A stretch of DNA of 37,480 bases, from contig UQNV01000020.1 in assembly GCA_900542505.1 (NCBI GenBank), forward strand, positions 1-37,480, in the 5' to 3' direction. How positions within the stretch are numbered: the first letter of the stretch is position 1; each line of letters begins with the position of its first letter. Under the pieces are notes generated by a model. The model did not search any database. It saw only the letters and a program-made list of their open reading frames with translations, and had not been told where the DNA came from. A program made the position numbers and the translations under genes. This DNA is from an uncultured Alistipes sp. GTDB lineage: Bacteria; Bacteroidota; Bacteroidia; Bacteroidales; Rikenellaceae. This document shows positions 14,565 to 22,903 of the stretch, one piece after another.

Positions 14565-16856
14565 TTAGTAGATGTACTCGACGGGCGACTTCTTGAAGCG
14601 CAGGATACGCGTGTCGTTGTTGCCTGCACCGTTCTTCGTCATGTAGAGGTTGCCCATGCCTCCGCCCATATACCAGCCCTGTCCTTCGGGGGAGTGTACC
14701 GAGAAGAGGATGTTGTTGTAGTGGTTCGAGTGCATGATGCCGTCGGCGTTCCATTGTGCTCCTGGACCGTACCAGGTTACACCCTCGTCCTCCGGGAAAT
14801 CCGCACTTTTCATCACGATGTAAATCAAATCGGTTGCGGCTACCGTTCCGATGGTGAGGTCGTTGCGGCGCTTTTGCCGGCGAGTGACGGTTGCATGTCC
14901 CTCCCACGGTTCGCGCAGCTTGTGTGAACCGTCCCACATCATCCAGATATAGTCCGTGGCGTCGAACATCCGGTTGAACTCCTCCATTGTCGGCAGTTCG
15001 TATCCGTCGGGCGAAAGGGCGTCGGCCGGCAGCCTGTTGATGTTCGAGGAGTTGTTTGAGGTGAAGTTGTCCATGACCAGCACTCCATCCCTGTCGACTA
15101 CCTTGAGACCGTTGCCGCTGTCTCCCTGATAGGCCCAGCACCAGAGGTCGTAATACTCTTCTGCCGAGCAGGAGGTCAGGTAGTCGAATACGCTTTTGCC
15201 TGCCATTGCAGCGGGGTCGGCCGACGAGAGTATTTGGTCCTCGAAATCGCGCGAATCTCCCCGAGCGTTGTATTTGCACCACCAGACGCCGTGGAACCAG
15301 GTGACAGGAAGACCCCAGTTGCGGCGCACGACGGTGTATTCCTCGCGTTGCGACTGGTCGGAGGCATTGCGGATGACGAGCCGCGCAGACTGACGGCGGC
15401 CGTTGGCCGTGGGGTCGTTGGGACGCCAGCCGGCAACGATGCGGACGACGCGCTCCTCGCCTTCGGCTGCCGAGATATCAATCCACCGGTCCTCGCCCTC
15501 GTCGAACTCGGCGATCAGCTCCTTGCCCGGGGCCAGTATGATGCGACCGAGTTCGTTGTCGATGTAGCGTCCGAAATCGAATTCATAGTTTGGGTTCGCG
15601 AAGGCGAAATCACCTTCTATTCTGCTCGGATTGGCTTCGAGGCGTAGTGTAATGCGGTCTTCGGGATAGTTATTGGCCAATCCCTTGCGGTGAAAGCGCA
15701 GTTCAACCAGGTCTTCCTCCATGCCGGGTGCATAGAGTTCCTTGCGGATGAGGAAGCGGTTGATGCCTTCAATACCGCCGTCATTGGCGATGGGTTCTAT
15801 CGTGAGCGGGTAGCCTTCGAGGGGCAACACTTCGAGTTCGTCGTTGCAGTCGATGGCGAGCGACATCTCGGTCCGGAGGTGGTGGAACGTCATTTCCGTC
15901 CGACCTTCCGCGACGACGACTCCGTCGGGTATCTCCGTGCGCGTCAGGTCGACCGTGAGCGAATGGTCGAGGTCAGGGACTGCCGGAGTCTCGTCGCCTG
16001 TGTTCCAGGGCTCGACGTTGAGCTCCACGTCGGCATCGACGATGTTGCGTCGCAGCGTGACGGTGTAGACGGTATTGCGGCGAATCTCGGCCGGAAGGCT
16101 CTTTTCGAGCGTGTAGGACTTGCCGTCGATGAGAGCCTCGATGCGCACGACCGATACGGACGACCCCTGCTCGTAGAGGTAGGCGATGCCCGTACGGCTC
16201 GCGGTGAAGGGTGTTTCGGGCCGAACGAGCAACTCGCCGGTCGGGCCGCTCTCGGACGATAAGGCCGTTTGAGCGGCGAAGAGCGAGCCCTCCAGGGCGA
16301 TGTTGTCGAAGACGATGCTCTCGACCGAAGCCTCTCCGGCCACCAGAATCCGCAGGTCGAACCGTGCTACGCCGCGCTTCATCGCGACTGGCAGCAGGGT
16401 AGTGCCTGCCGGAAGCGTGCCCAGGTCGAGCGAGCCCGAAGCGAAGCGGACGGCTTCACCTCCCGGTGCCGTTCCGATGCCGCGTGCGAGCCATTCGCTC
16501 TCCGAAAGGCCCGGCTGAGGCGAACCGTAGGTGTCGGCCCCGGCATTGGCGACCAGATAGAGACGGCCCGAAAGACGCGCGAGCTGCAGCCCGTAGCCCG
16601 CAGCTGCTTCGCTCAGGTTTTCGTAGCATTGGGTCAGCACTCCTGCCTCGAAAAGATAGGCATTCATCGTTTCGATACGCTCATCATCCGGATGAGCGGT
16701 CGCGGCTCCGTCGAAATCCTCCATCTGCACCCGGATGCTCTGTCCCGCGGCGGGAGCGGCCGTCGGCTCGCTCTCCGGCTTCGTGCAGGAGGGCGCGAAA
16801 CCGGAGAGAAGGGCCAGAACGGAAATGAACCGTATGTGAATAGTGCGTAGTGTCAT
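14565..16856 (-). CDS. Mfa2/FimB-like fimbrial lipoprotein with C-terminal FISUMP-like domain
   Basis: A 763-residue lipoprotein (lipobox APSC, Cys24). Residues 40-290 resemble Mfa2/FimB anchor proteins of Bacteroidota type V pili, with the typical MKRGVARFDL strand and a TVYTVTLRR strand at the end of the domain. A middle region of about 220 residues follows. The C-terminal 250 residues start at VVRRNWGLPVTWFHGVWWCKYN and contain DGYELPTMEEF, like the GWRLPT motif of FISUMP or sulfatase-modifying-factor folds, ending TRILRFKKSPVEYIY. Residues 290-763 align by eye with the gene at 17873. It is probably a surface adhesin or tip subunit; its ligand is unknown. It is the last gene of the operon and starts 48 bases after the 295-residue gene. 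Confidence 0.82.
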   Translation of the reverse strand: MTLRTIHIRFISVLALLSGFAPSCTKPESEPTAAPAAGQSIRVQMEDFDGAATAHPDDERIETMNAYLFEAGVLTQCYENLSEAAAGYGLQLARLSGRLYLVANAGADTYGSPQPGLSESEWLARGIGTAPGGEAVRFASGSLDLGTLPAGTTLLPVAMKRGVARFDLRILVAGEASVESIVFDNIALEGSLFAAQTALSSESGPTGELLVRPETPFTASRTGIAYLYEQGSSVSVVRIEALIDGKSYTLEKSLPAEIRRNTVYTVTLRRNIVDADVELNVEPWNTGDETPAVPDLDHSLTVDLTRTEIPDGVVVAEGRTEMTFHHLRTEMSLAIDCNDELEVLPLEGYPLTIEPIANDGGIEGINRFLIRKELYAPGMEEDLVELRFHRKGLANNYPEDRITLRLEANPSRIEGDFAFANPNYEFDFGRYIDNELGRIILAPGKELIAEFDEGEDRWIDISAAEGEERVVRIVAGWRPNDPTANGRRQSARLVIRNASDQSQREEYTVVRRNWGLPVTWFHGVWWCKYNARGDSRDFEDQILSSADPAAMAGKSVFDYLTSCSAEEYYDLWCWAYQGDSGNGLKVVDRDGVLVMDNFTSNNSSNINRLPADALSPDGYELPTMEEFNRMFDATDYIWMMWDGSHKLREPWEGHATVTRRQKRRNDLTIGTVAATDLIYIVMKSADFPEDEGVTWYGPGAQWNADGIMHSNHYNNILFSVHSPEGQGWYMGGGMGNLYMTKNGAGNNDTRILRFKKSPVEYIY

Positions 16857-16904
16857 CTTTGTCGGGGTTTGAATGTCGGCTCCTTGTGCGGAGTCTCTGT
16901 GCGG

Positions 16905-17792
16905 TTATCGGCGGGCGGGGGTCAGCTCCGTGTCGCTGCCCTCCTCCCACTCGTCCAGGGTGACGTCGACGGCAACGTCGATGACATCCTTGCGCACGGT
17001 GAGCGTATAGGTCGTATTACGGTGGATGTCGCCCTCGAGAGCCTTGGTGAGCGTCTTCTCGACGCCGTCGATGTTGGCCACGATGTTCACCTCGATGCCT
17101 TCGTTGCGCTGCTCATAGAGATACATCACGCCCGGAGTGTTGGCCGTGAGCGGCTCGTCGAATGTCACGCTGGCGTCACGACGCTCGACTCCGTCGGGCG
17201 AAAGGGTCCCTTCGGTGGGGAAGAGCAGACCCTTCTCGGCCGTGTTCTTCAGCGTGATGCTCCTGATGGAGGAGGCACCGGCGGTCTTGACCTGCAGGTC
17301 GAATCGTGCGACGCCGCGCTTGAGCGTCACCGGAATCGACGTCTGCGAGTTGGGCATCTCGTCGAGTTTCACGCTGCCAGTGAAGAAGTGGACGGGAGCC
17401 GACTCGTGCATGGCCATGCTCTGCTTGAGCCACTCCTCTTCGCTGAGCGACAGGCTCTGGAGCGACGACAGGTCAATCTGGTCGCCCGTATTGGCCAGGA
17501 GGTAGAGCGTCCCCGAGTGGCTGTCGAGCTGGAGCGAATAGCTCGAACCCGAAACGGGAATATTTTCGTAAATGTGCGTCATGCGACCCTCTTCGAAGAT
17601 ACAGGCCTTGAAATCGGTGATTTGGTTCTCGCCCTCGAGCGCGTCGGCGGTATTGGCGTAATCGGCCATGCGAACCGTGAGGGTGGTTGCAGCACCGGGC
17701 ATTCCGGGCGTCTGCTCCTTGTCGGCGCAGGCTACGAGGACCAGGTTCGAGATGAGAAGTGCTGCGGTGGTTGCTTTTGCAATCGTTTTCAT
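16905..17792 (-). CDS. Mfa2/FimB-like fimbrial lipoprotein (short form)
   Basis: A 295-residue lipoprotein with lipobox LVAC (Cys22) followed by ADKE. The whole mature protein corresponds to the N-terminal domain of its two larger neighbours: LTVRMADYAN, YSLQLDSHSGTLYLLANTGD, VTLKRGVARFDL, PGVMYLYEQ and NTTYTLTVRKDVIDV. In type V pili such proteins anchor the fibre to the outer membrane and stop its growth. No major fimbrillin gene (Mfa1/FimA type) is present, so the partner is unknown. It is 80 bases after the preceding gene, and a small hairpin lies in that gap. Confidence 0.82.
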   Translation of the reverse strand: MKTIAKATTAALLISNLVLVACADKEQTPGMPGAATTLTVRMADYANTADALEGENQITDFKACIFEEGRMTHIYENIPVSGSSYSLQLDSHSGTLYLLANTGDQIDLSSLQSLSLSEEEWLKQSMAMHESAPVHFFTGSVKLDEMPNSQTSIPVTLKRGVARFDLQVKTAGASSIRSITLKNTAEKGLLFPTEGTLSPDGVERRDASVTFDEPLTANTPGVMYLYEQRNEGIEVNIVANIDGVEKTLTKALEGDIHRNTTYTLTVRKDVIDVAVDVTLDEWEEGSDTELTPARR

Positions 17793-17842
17793 GGTCTTTT
17801 CTTTTTTTTCTGATTTGGTTGTTTTTTATTTGTTCTGTGTAC

Positions 17843-17859
17843 AGCCCGTTCTTCGGGCT
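17843..17859. other. intercistronic hairpin in the lipoprotein operon
   Basis: AGCCCG (17843-17848) pairs with CGGGCT (17854-17859). On the minus-strand mRNA it lies between the stop of the 749-residue gene and the start of the 295-residue gene, without a T-run. It may stabilise or separate expression of the two halves of the operon. Confidence 0.5.
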
Positions 17860-17872
17860 TTTTGGGGCGGTA

Positions 17873-20122
17873 TTATTCGTAAATGTATTCTACCGGGGTC
17901 TTGATACAACGTATTATGCGCGTTTTGGTTGAGTTCTGGTCCGAAAACTTTATCCAGTTCTGGTTGGCCCGGTCGCTTTGTGCATAGCCTTCCATGCCCC
18001 AGGTGCGGCCGCTGTTGCCCCAAGTAGCCAGCAACAGATTCTTGCGGGCGATGTCGCCATGGGCGGTGCTCCACTGATGGCCCAGCCCGTAGAGTACCCA
18101 GTGCGTTGCTCCGTCGGTGAATTCGTAGATGGTTACGTTGCCGTACGAAGCACCGAGAAACTCCGCATCTCGTTCGATGATGCGTACCCATACCCGGTCT
18201 TGCGTGCTGTTCCAGAAAGGTCGCTCGCCGATACCTCCGAGGTTGAAGTTGTCGCTGGCACTGAAGAACTTGTAGTCTTCGTATTCGGGAATCCGGTATC
18301 CGTCGGGAGCCATCTCGTCGGGAGGCAGCGTGCCGAAGTTTCCGCCCGTGCTCTGCATCCCTTCGTAGTAGAAGAGATTTCCGTCGTGCCGCAGGGGCAA
18401 TCCGTCGGGGTTGCCGCCCTGGTACTGGTCGCCCATGAGCGAGAGCAGGACGTCGTCGTCGCACGTAGCCAGGAAGTCGGCCTGCTGCTCTTCGGTCGCC
18501 GGGTCGTCCTTAATCTGGACCTGCTCCTCGAAATGTTTCACATTGCCGCGCAGGTTGTACTTGCACCACCAGTTGCGTCCGATTTCGACGACCGGGAGCC
18601 CCCAGTTGACCCGGCGAATCGTGTAGCTTTCGGTCGGGGTGCCGTCGTTGAACTCGACCACGAGGAGTCCCTCCTGCGGCCGGCCGTCGGCCTTTGGGTC
18701 GTTGGGTTTCCAACCGCCCAACAATCGGAGGCCTTCCTCCGTAGATTCGAGTTTCATCCAGGGGTCCTCGCTTTCATCGAATTCGAGCCGGGCATCGGTG
18801 CCCGAGGGAAGCCCGATGACGGCCAGTTCGCCGTCGATGTATTTACCGAAGTCGCAGAGACCGTTGTCGTCGAATGCGAGCAGACCGGTCATCTTGATGG
18901 GGCTCTCCTCGAAGATGAGCACGATACGCCCTGAACGGAGGTTGTCGCGCATCAGGTCAAGGCATATATACTCTTCCTTGCGGCCAGGCATGAAAAGCGG
19001 TTTTTCAATCGAGACGACGGCTACCTGCATCAGACCGCGGGTCAGAAGTTGGGGAGTTACTGTCACCCTGTCGATACTCCCTTCGACCTGAACCTCCGAG
19101 CCGGCCTCGGCCTTCAACACGAGCCGGAAGCGGTTCTCGGCATGGGTGATGCGCACCGTGTCGCACAGGTTATTGACGGAAACACCTTTGGGAAGCTCCG
19201 ATGCCTCGAGATCAATCAGCCCCTTGAGGTCTGGTTCCGAGTCGGTTGAATCGCCCGCCTGCCAGCCGTCTGCTTCAATCGTGACGTTGAGTTCGGCGCC
19301 CTTGCCGTGTACTACCAACTTGTAGGACGTGTTACGGAGGATTTCGGCAGGGAGCATCGTCTCTGTCCGGTGCCATCCGCCGCCGAAGCGGGCGACTATT
19401 TCGGCCGTGAACTGTGAGTTGTTCTGTTCGGCCAGGTAGAGCAGCGTTTCACTGCCGTTCGAGAGCGGATTCTGGCCGTACTCCTTGCGGAACTCGCCCC
19501 TGTCGGCCGACTGAGGGGTGGAGAGCCCCTGTTGCGGATGGACGTACCCGCGGTCGGCTATGTTGCGGAGCACCACGCTGTGGACCTCGACACCGGCGTC
19601 GGGCGATGCAAGGTCGAGCCGGGCCACACTGCGCGTCAGCGTAACGGCGATGGTGGCGCTCCCTGTCTCCGACAATGTCGCGTGGCCGGTCATTGTCAGA
19701 CCGTCGGCCGTCATCGCCGCGGTTGCGGCCGCGGTTGCGAGAAACTCGTCCAGCGTACTCGATTCCGGCTGCAGGGCATCGAACGCACCGGCAGGAGGAT
19801 TGGCGACGAAGTACATCGTGCCCTTGCGTGCCGCGAGATGGAAGATGAGGTCGCCGTCGGCGGAGCTCTCGGCGCCCGTTGCGATTTCGCGGAGCAGCCC
19901 ATCTTCGAACCGATAGCCCTTGACCGTGCCGATGGCATCGTCGGAGCTCCGGCCGGCCTGCATTTTGCGGAGGGCGATGTCCGCCACGGAAAGTTCGAAA
20001 CGTACCTCAATGCTGTTTCGGGACGAAAGCGACGCGCCCGGCTCCTCTCCGGTGGAGCATCCCGTGGCGAAAAGCGACAGAGGGAGCGCCAGAAGTGCGT
20101 ATTTCAGAAGATTCGTTTTCAT
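17873..20122 (-). CDS. Mfa2/FimB-like fimbrial lipoprotein with C-terminal FISUMP-like domain
   Basis: A 749-residue lipoprotein starting MKTNLLKYALLALPLSLFATGC, lipidated Cys22, followed by STGEE. The N-terminal domain has the family strand VTLTRSVARLDL and the TLLYLAEQN region. The C-terminal domain begins IRRVNWGLPVVEIGRNWWCKYN, contains DGYRIPEYEDY and ends TRIIRCIKTPVEYIYE, matching the 763-residue paralogue. The start is placed at 20122, where a proper signal peptide begins, rather than at the longer in-frame extension to 20338. It begins 8 bases after the metzincin gene, so the two are tightly coupled. Role: probable surface adhesin of a pilus-like or lipoprotein complex. Confidence 0.82.
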   Translation of the reverse strand: MKTNLLKYALLALPLSLFATGCSTGEEPGASLSSRNSIEVRFELSVADIALRKMQAGRSSDDAIGTVKGYRFEDGLLREIATGAESSADGDLIFHLAARKGTMYFVANPPAGAFDALQPESSTLDEFLATAAATAAMTADGLTMTGHATLSETGSATIAVTLTRSVARLDLASPDAGVEVHSVVLRNIADRGYVHPQQGLSTPQSADRGEFRKEYGQNPLSNGSETLLYLAEQNNSQFTAEIVARFGGGWHRTETMLPAEILRNTSYKLVVHGKGAELNVTIEADGWQAGDSTDSEPDLKGLIDLEASELPKGVSVNNLCDTVRITHAENRFRLVLKAEAGSEVQVEGSIDRVTVTPQLLTRGLMQVAVVSIEKPLFMPGRKEEYICLDLMRDNLRSGRIVLIFEESPIKMTGLLAFDDNGLCDFGKYIDGELAVIGLPSGTDARLEFDESEDPWMKLESTEEGLRLLGGWKPNDPKADGRPQEGLLVVEFNDGTPTESYTIRRVNWGLPVVEIGRNWWCKYNLRGNVKHFEEQVQIKDDPATEEQQADFLATCDDDVLLSLMGDQYQGGNPDGLPLRHDGNLFYYEGMQSTGGNFGTLPPDEMAPDGYRIPEYEDYKFFSASDNFNLGGIGERPFWNSTQDRVWVRIIERDAEFLGASYGNVTIYEFTDGATHWVLYGLGHQWSTAHGDIARKNLLLATWGNSGRTWGMEGYAQSDRANQNWIKFSDQNSTKTRIIRCIKTPVEYIYE

Positions 20123-20130
20123 CGTGTGTA

Positions 20131-21981
20131 TCAGTATAGATTCGGATTCTGGGAACTGTTGAGGTATGAGGGCGAGTCGATGGGCATTTCGCCGATATGT
20201 TCGACGTAGAATGTGTTCATCAACTCCTGCGCCCAAGGACCGTAGGTGAACGAGCTGCTGTGACTGTAACCCATCACGTGGCCCAGTTCGTGGAACATGA
20301 TTTCGCAGGCATAGGTATCGAAGTAGTGGCGTAGCCATGCCGGCTGGTAGGCGCCGAATACTGAGCCGCCGCCCAGTCCGATGACGTTGTTGCCCGGGTA
20401 GACCAATCCGACACTCAGTGTCCGGGCCTGCTGCATCTGCTTGAGTACGGTTTCGGCCGTCACCTTGTCGTCGACGCCTCCGTTACCGTAGAGTCGGTCT
20501 TCGTTGGCGCGGAGAATCTCTTCGTGTTCGGGCATGTCAATCATGTAGGTGAAGTTGATGAATAGCGCCACCACCTCCCGACAGTGTACCGGACGGATGC
20601 CCATCCAGTTGCCGACGGGGCCTCCGTCGGGACGCTCGGGGTCGCCGCCGTATAGGTTGAAACTGATGGTCCAGCCGTGGGCTATCTGTTCGAGTTTTTT
20701 CCAATAGGGGTCACTCGATTCGATGCGGTATTCGATGCCGGCCAGGTCGCTGGTTGTCTTGGCCGGGATGCGGAGCATGCGGCCCGACTCGGTGCGGTAT
20801 ATGCCGTCGCGTTGCGTCAGCAGCAGTTCGCCGTAGAAGTCGGCGAAAGCGGGGATGTTGTCGAAGTAGGCCAGGTCGACGAATTCGTCGCCGGTGCCGG
20901 GGATTCGGGCCCGTACCAGCACGTCGCTCAGCGGGCGGGGCGAGTAGAAACGGGCGTGGAAGCGTCCGTCGTCGGTAACCGACAGCTGGAGCGGCGCTGC
21001 TGTGTTGAAACGGCGCTGCGTCGGGTCGGCATAGACGCTGTGGTGCTCGTCATCCTGCAGGATGAGCGAGTGTTCGCTCGTCCGATAGTATTGCTCCGAA
21101 ACGAACATGGTTCCCGAAGCATCGTCGGGATGGAGCACGTCGGTGCGGATGGTGCCGATGTGGTTGGGTGATATCTTAGCCAGTTCGAAGTCGAATGAAC
21201 GGCTGATTTGGTACCCCCGATAGTTGCGCGTGACGATTTCGATGTCTCCCCGAAGCGGTTCATTGTCGACCGTGGGCGGGAAGAGGAACGACTTTTCGTA
21301 ATCGAGCGACAGCGAGACGGGCAGTCCGGCGCTTTCGCCGGCAAAGTCGCCGGCTCCTGAGAACTTCGTGCGGAAGCGCGGGGCATTCACCATGACCTGT
21401 TTCGATACGACGGCTCCCGCGACATAGGGATTATTGTAGTCAAATATGAAATCGGCCCGGCCGACGATGCGACGCTGTACGGGCGTCTGGTCCATGACGG
21501 CCTCCTGTACGTTGCCTGCTGCGGTCGTTCGCGTAGTGACGGTGAAAGGTGTCTGCGAGTAGAGATACTCCGCTGCGAGCGGCTGTTCGAGTTCCTCGGG
21601 AAAACTCATCCACGTGTCGTCGAGGTGTCTCATGCGGTGGAATACAACCCCGTCTGCCGTGCAGTCGCCGCGGATTCCCAGTATCAACAGCACGTAGTCA
21701 CCTGCCTGAAGACCTTCGATACGCATCTCTGAAGTTTCGGCATTGTAGACGCCCTTCAGGTTCTCGATGATTTTGCCCGCGAGGTCGGCAACGCCGAATT
21801 CCACCCGGTCGTAATCCGTATCAAGACGTGTAGCCGAACGGCTCTCCGCCATGGCATATCCCTCGTATTGCAGCCGGATGCGGATGCCCGGGCTGTAGGG
21901 CTGCGGCGCTGCCGGCTCTTCGGTGCTCTGGCACGAAGCCAGAAGCAGTCCGGCCAACAAAATGAATATTTTTCTGCTCAT
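20131..21981 (-). CDS. zinc metalloprotease lipoprotein with metzincin motif
   Basis: A 616-residue lipoprotein (lipobox LASC, Cys17, followed by QSTEE). The C-terminal part holds a complete metzincin zinc site HELGHVMGYSH at 564-574, with Glu565 as catalytic base, and a Met about 14 residues later in ELMNTFYVEH that can serve as the Met-turn. The N-terminal 180 residues look like a beta-sandwich of the Mfa2 kind, and the middle is unassigned. It resembles the group I remember as the BF0631-type metalloproteinase lipoproteins. As first gene of the operon it may process the neighbouring fimbrial lipoproteins, host mucins or competitor proteins; the sequence does not decide. Confidence 0.87.
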   Translation of the reverse strand: MSRKIFILLAGLLLASCQSTEEPAAPQPYSPGIRIRLQYEGYAMAESRSATRLDTDYDRVEFGVADLAGKIIENLKGVYNAETSEMRIEGLQAGDYVLLILGIRGDCTADGVVFHRMRHLDDTWMSFPEELEQPLAAEYLYSQTPFTVTTRTTAAGNVQEAVMDQTPVQRRIVGRADFIFDYNNPYVAGAVVSKQVMVNAPRFRTKFSGAGDFAGESAGLPVSLSLDYEKSFLFPPTVDNEPLRGDIEIVTRNYRGYQISRSFDFELAKISPNHIGTIRTDVLHPDDASGTMFVSEQYYRTSEHSLILQDDEHHSVYADPTQRRFNTAAPLQLSVTDDGRFHARFYSPRPLSDVLVRARIPGTGDEFVDLAYFDNIPAFADFYGELLLTQRDGIYRTESGRMLRIPAKTTSDLAGIEYRIESSDPYWKKLEQIAHGWTISFNLYGGDPERPDGGPVGNWMGIRPVHCREVVALFINFTYMIDMPEHEEILRANEDRLYGNGGVDDKVTAETVLKQMQQARTLSVGLVYPGNNVIGLGGGSVFGAYQPAWLRHYFDTYACEIMFHELGHVMGYSHSSSFTYGPWAQELMNTFYVEHIGEMPIDSPSYLNSSQNPNLY

Positions 21982-22074
21982 ATGGCCTTTTTATTGCTAT
22001 ATTTGTACTTGTTGTCAAGCTCCGTTCCAGAGCGATTTTTCACTCCGCCGAAGCCTTCCGACTTATTTCCGGCG

Positions 22075-22082
22075 CAAAAGTA
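22075..22082 (-). promoter_or_regulatory. -7 element of the lipoprotein operon promoter
   Basis: TACTTTTG on the minus strand is a perfect TAnnTTTG, 94 bases before the metzincin ATG. No -33 TTTG is found at 19-21 bases; that place is taken by the GTAAC/GTTAC palindrome, which suggests an activator-dependent promoter. Confidence 0.72.
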
Positions 22083-22104
22083 CCGCCACGATACGACGTA
22101 ATGC

Positions 22105-22118
22105 GTAACATTTGTTAC
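22105..22118. promoter_or_regulatory. palindromic operator, GTAAC-N4-GTTAC
   Basis: A perfect inverted repeat, GTAAC at 22105-22109 and GTTAC at 22114-22118 with spacer ATTT. It lies between the divergent Crp/Fnr gene and the lipoprotein operon. Its centre is about 41 bases before the predicted operon start, the classic spot for class II activation by Crp/Fnr proteins. It also lies 33 bases before the regulator's own ATG, so it may mediate autoregulation. Confidence 0.65.
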
Positions 22119-22150
22119 AGGAATCGTCAAAACGTTGAAAAACAAGCAAT

Positions 22151-22795
22151 ATGGATTGTGAAATTTTCGATATGCCTCTTTTTCGGGGGAGCGACGCATC
22201 CCTGGTAACACGAATTCTGCACGATTTTCCCGGGCGTTTCGCCTCCTACGGCAAGGGTGATTTCATCGCCATGCAGAACAGCGTCTGCCGTTCGATTTTC
22301 CTGTTGTGCGAGGGCAGCGTCTACGCGCAGATGACAAGCGACGAGGGCAAGGAATTTACGTTAGATACGCTGTCTGCTCCCGACGTGCTTGCTTCGGCCT
22401 TCGTATTCGGAACCGAGAACATCTATCCGGTCACCATTATCGCCAACTCGGATTGCAAGATGTGGGTCGTGAGCCGCGATTGTCTGCAGGAGCTCATCGA
22501 GCAGGACAAGGTCGTGCTGCATAATTTCCTGACCGTATTGTCGGACCACAGCCTTTTCCTGAGCCGGAAAATCCACGAGTTTGCCCTGCAGACCCTTTCG
22601 TCGCGCGTTGTGGGCTATTTGCAGCGCAACGGGATGATTCAGAATCTGCAGGAGGCGGCCTTTATCCTCGGTGTGGCGCGTCCTTCGCTGTCGCGTGCGA
22701 TTGCACAGCTTGTTGCCCAGGGTGTGTTGTGCAAGGTAGACGAGGGGTATGTGCTCTCGCCGGCGGCCGTTCCGGGCTCTGCCGCCAACCGGTAA
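22151..22795 (+). CDS. Crp/Fnr-family transcriptional regulator
   Basis: A 214-residue regulator. Residues 8-125 form the cyclic-nucleotide-binding-like beta barrel (FASYGKGDFIAMQNSVCRSIFLLCEGSVYA). The dimer helix follows at about 120-150. The DNA-binding helix-turn-helix is at 165-190, QNLQEAAFILGVARPSLSRAIAQLVAQG. Cys residues are scattered at 3, 46, 53, 102 and 111 but not in an Fnr-type N-terminal iron-sulfur cluster pattern. The nucleotide-binding RxS signature of true Crp is not evident, so the signal is unknown. It diverges from the lipoprotein operon with a palindromic site between, and is the obvious candidate to control it. A strong terminator follows. Confidence 0.92.
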   Translation: MDCEIFDMPLFRGSDASLVTRILHDFPGRFASYGKGDFIAMQNSVCRSIFLLCEGSVYAQMTSDEGKEFTLDTLSAPDVLASAFVFGTENIYPVTIIANSDCKMWVVSRDCLQELIEQDKVVLHNFLTVLSDHSLFLSRKIHEFALQTLSSRVVGYLQRNGMIQNLQEAAFILGVARPSLSRAIAQLVAQGVLCKVDEGYVLSPAAVPGSAANR

Positions 22796-22837
22796 CCCGT
22801 ATACTGGCCGGACTTCATGCCTGGCGGTATGAAGCAA

Positions 22838-22873
22838 AAAAATCCCCGTCGGATGCTTCCGACGGGGATTTTT
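22838..22873. terminator. bidirectional terminator between convergent genes
   Basis: AAAAATCCCCGTCGGA (22838-22853) pairs perfectly with TCCGACGGGGATTTTT (22858-22873) across the loop TGCT. It ends the Crp/Fnr gene (+) and the CoA-transferase gene (-). Confidence 0.95.
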
Positions 22874-22903
22874 CCATACCGGGTGATGACCCGGCTTATT
22901 TCA

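Noticed and set aside
20123..20338. N-terminal extension of the 749-residue lipoprotein
   Set aside because: It would overlap the metzincin gene and hide a perfect lipoprotein signal peptide that starts at 20122.
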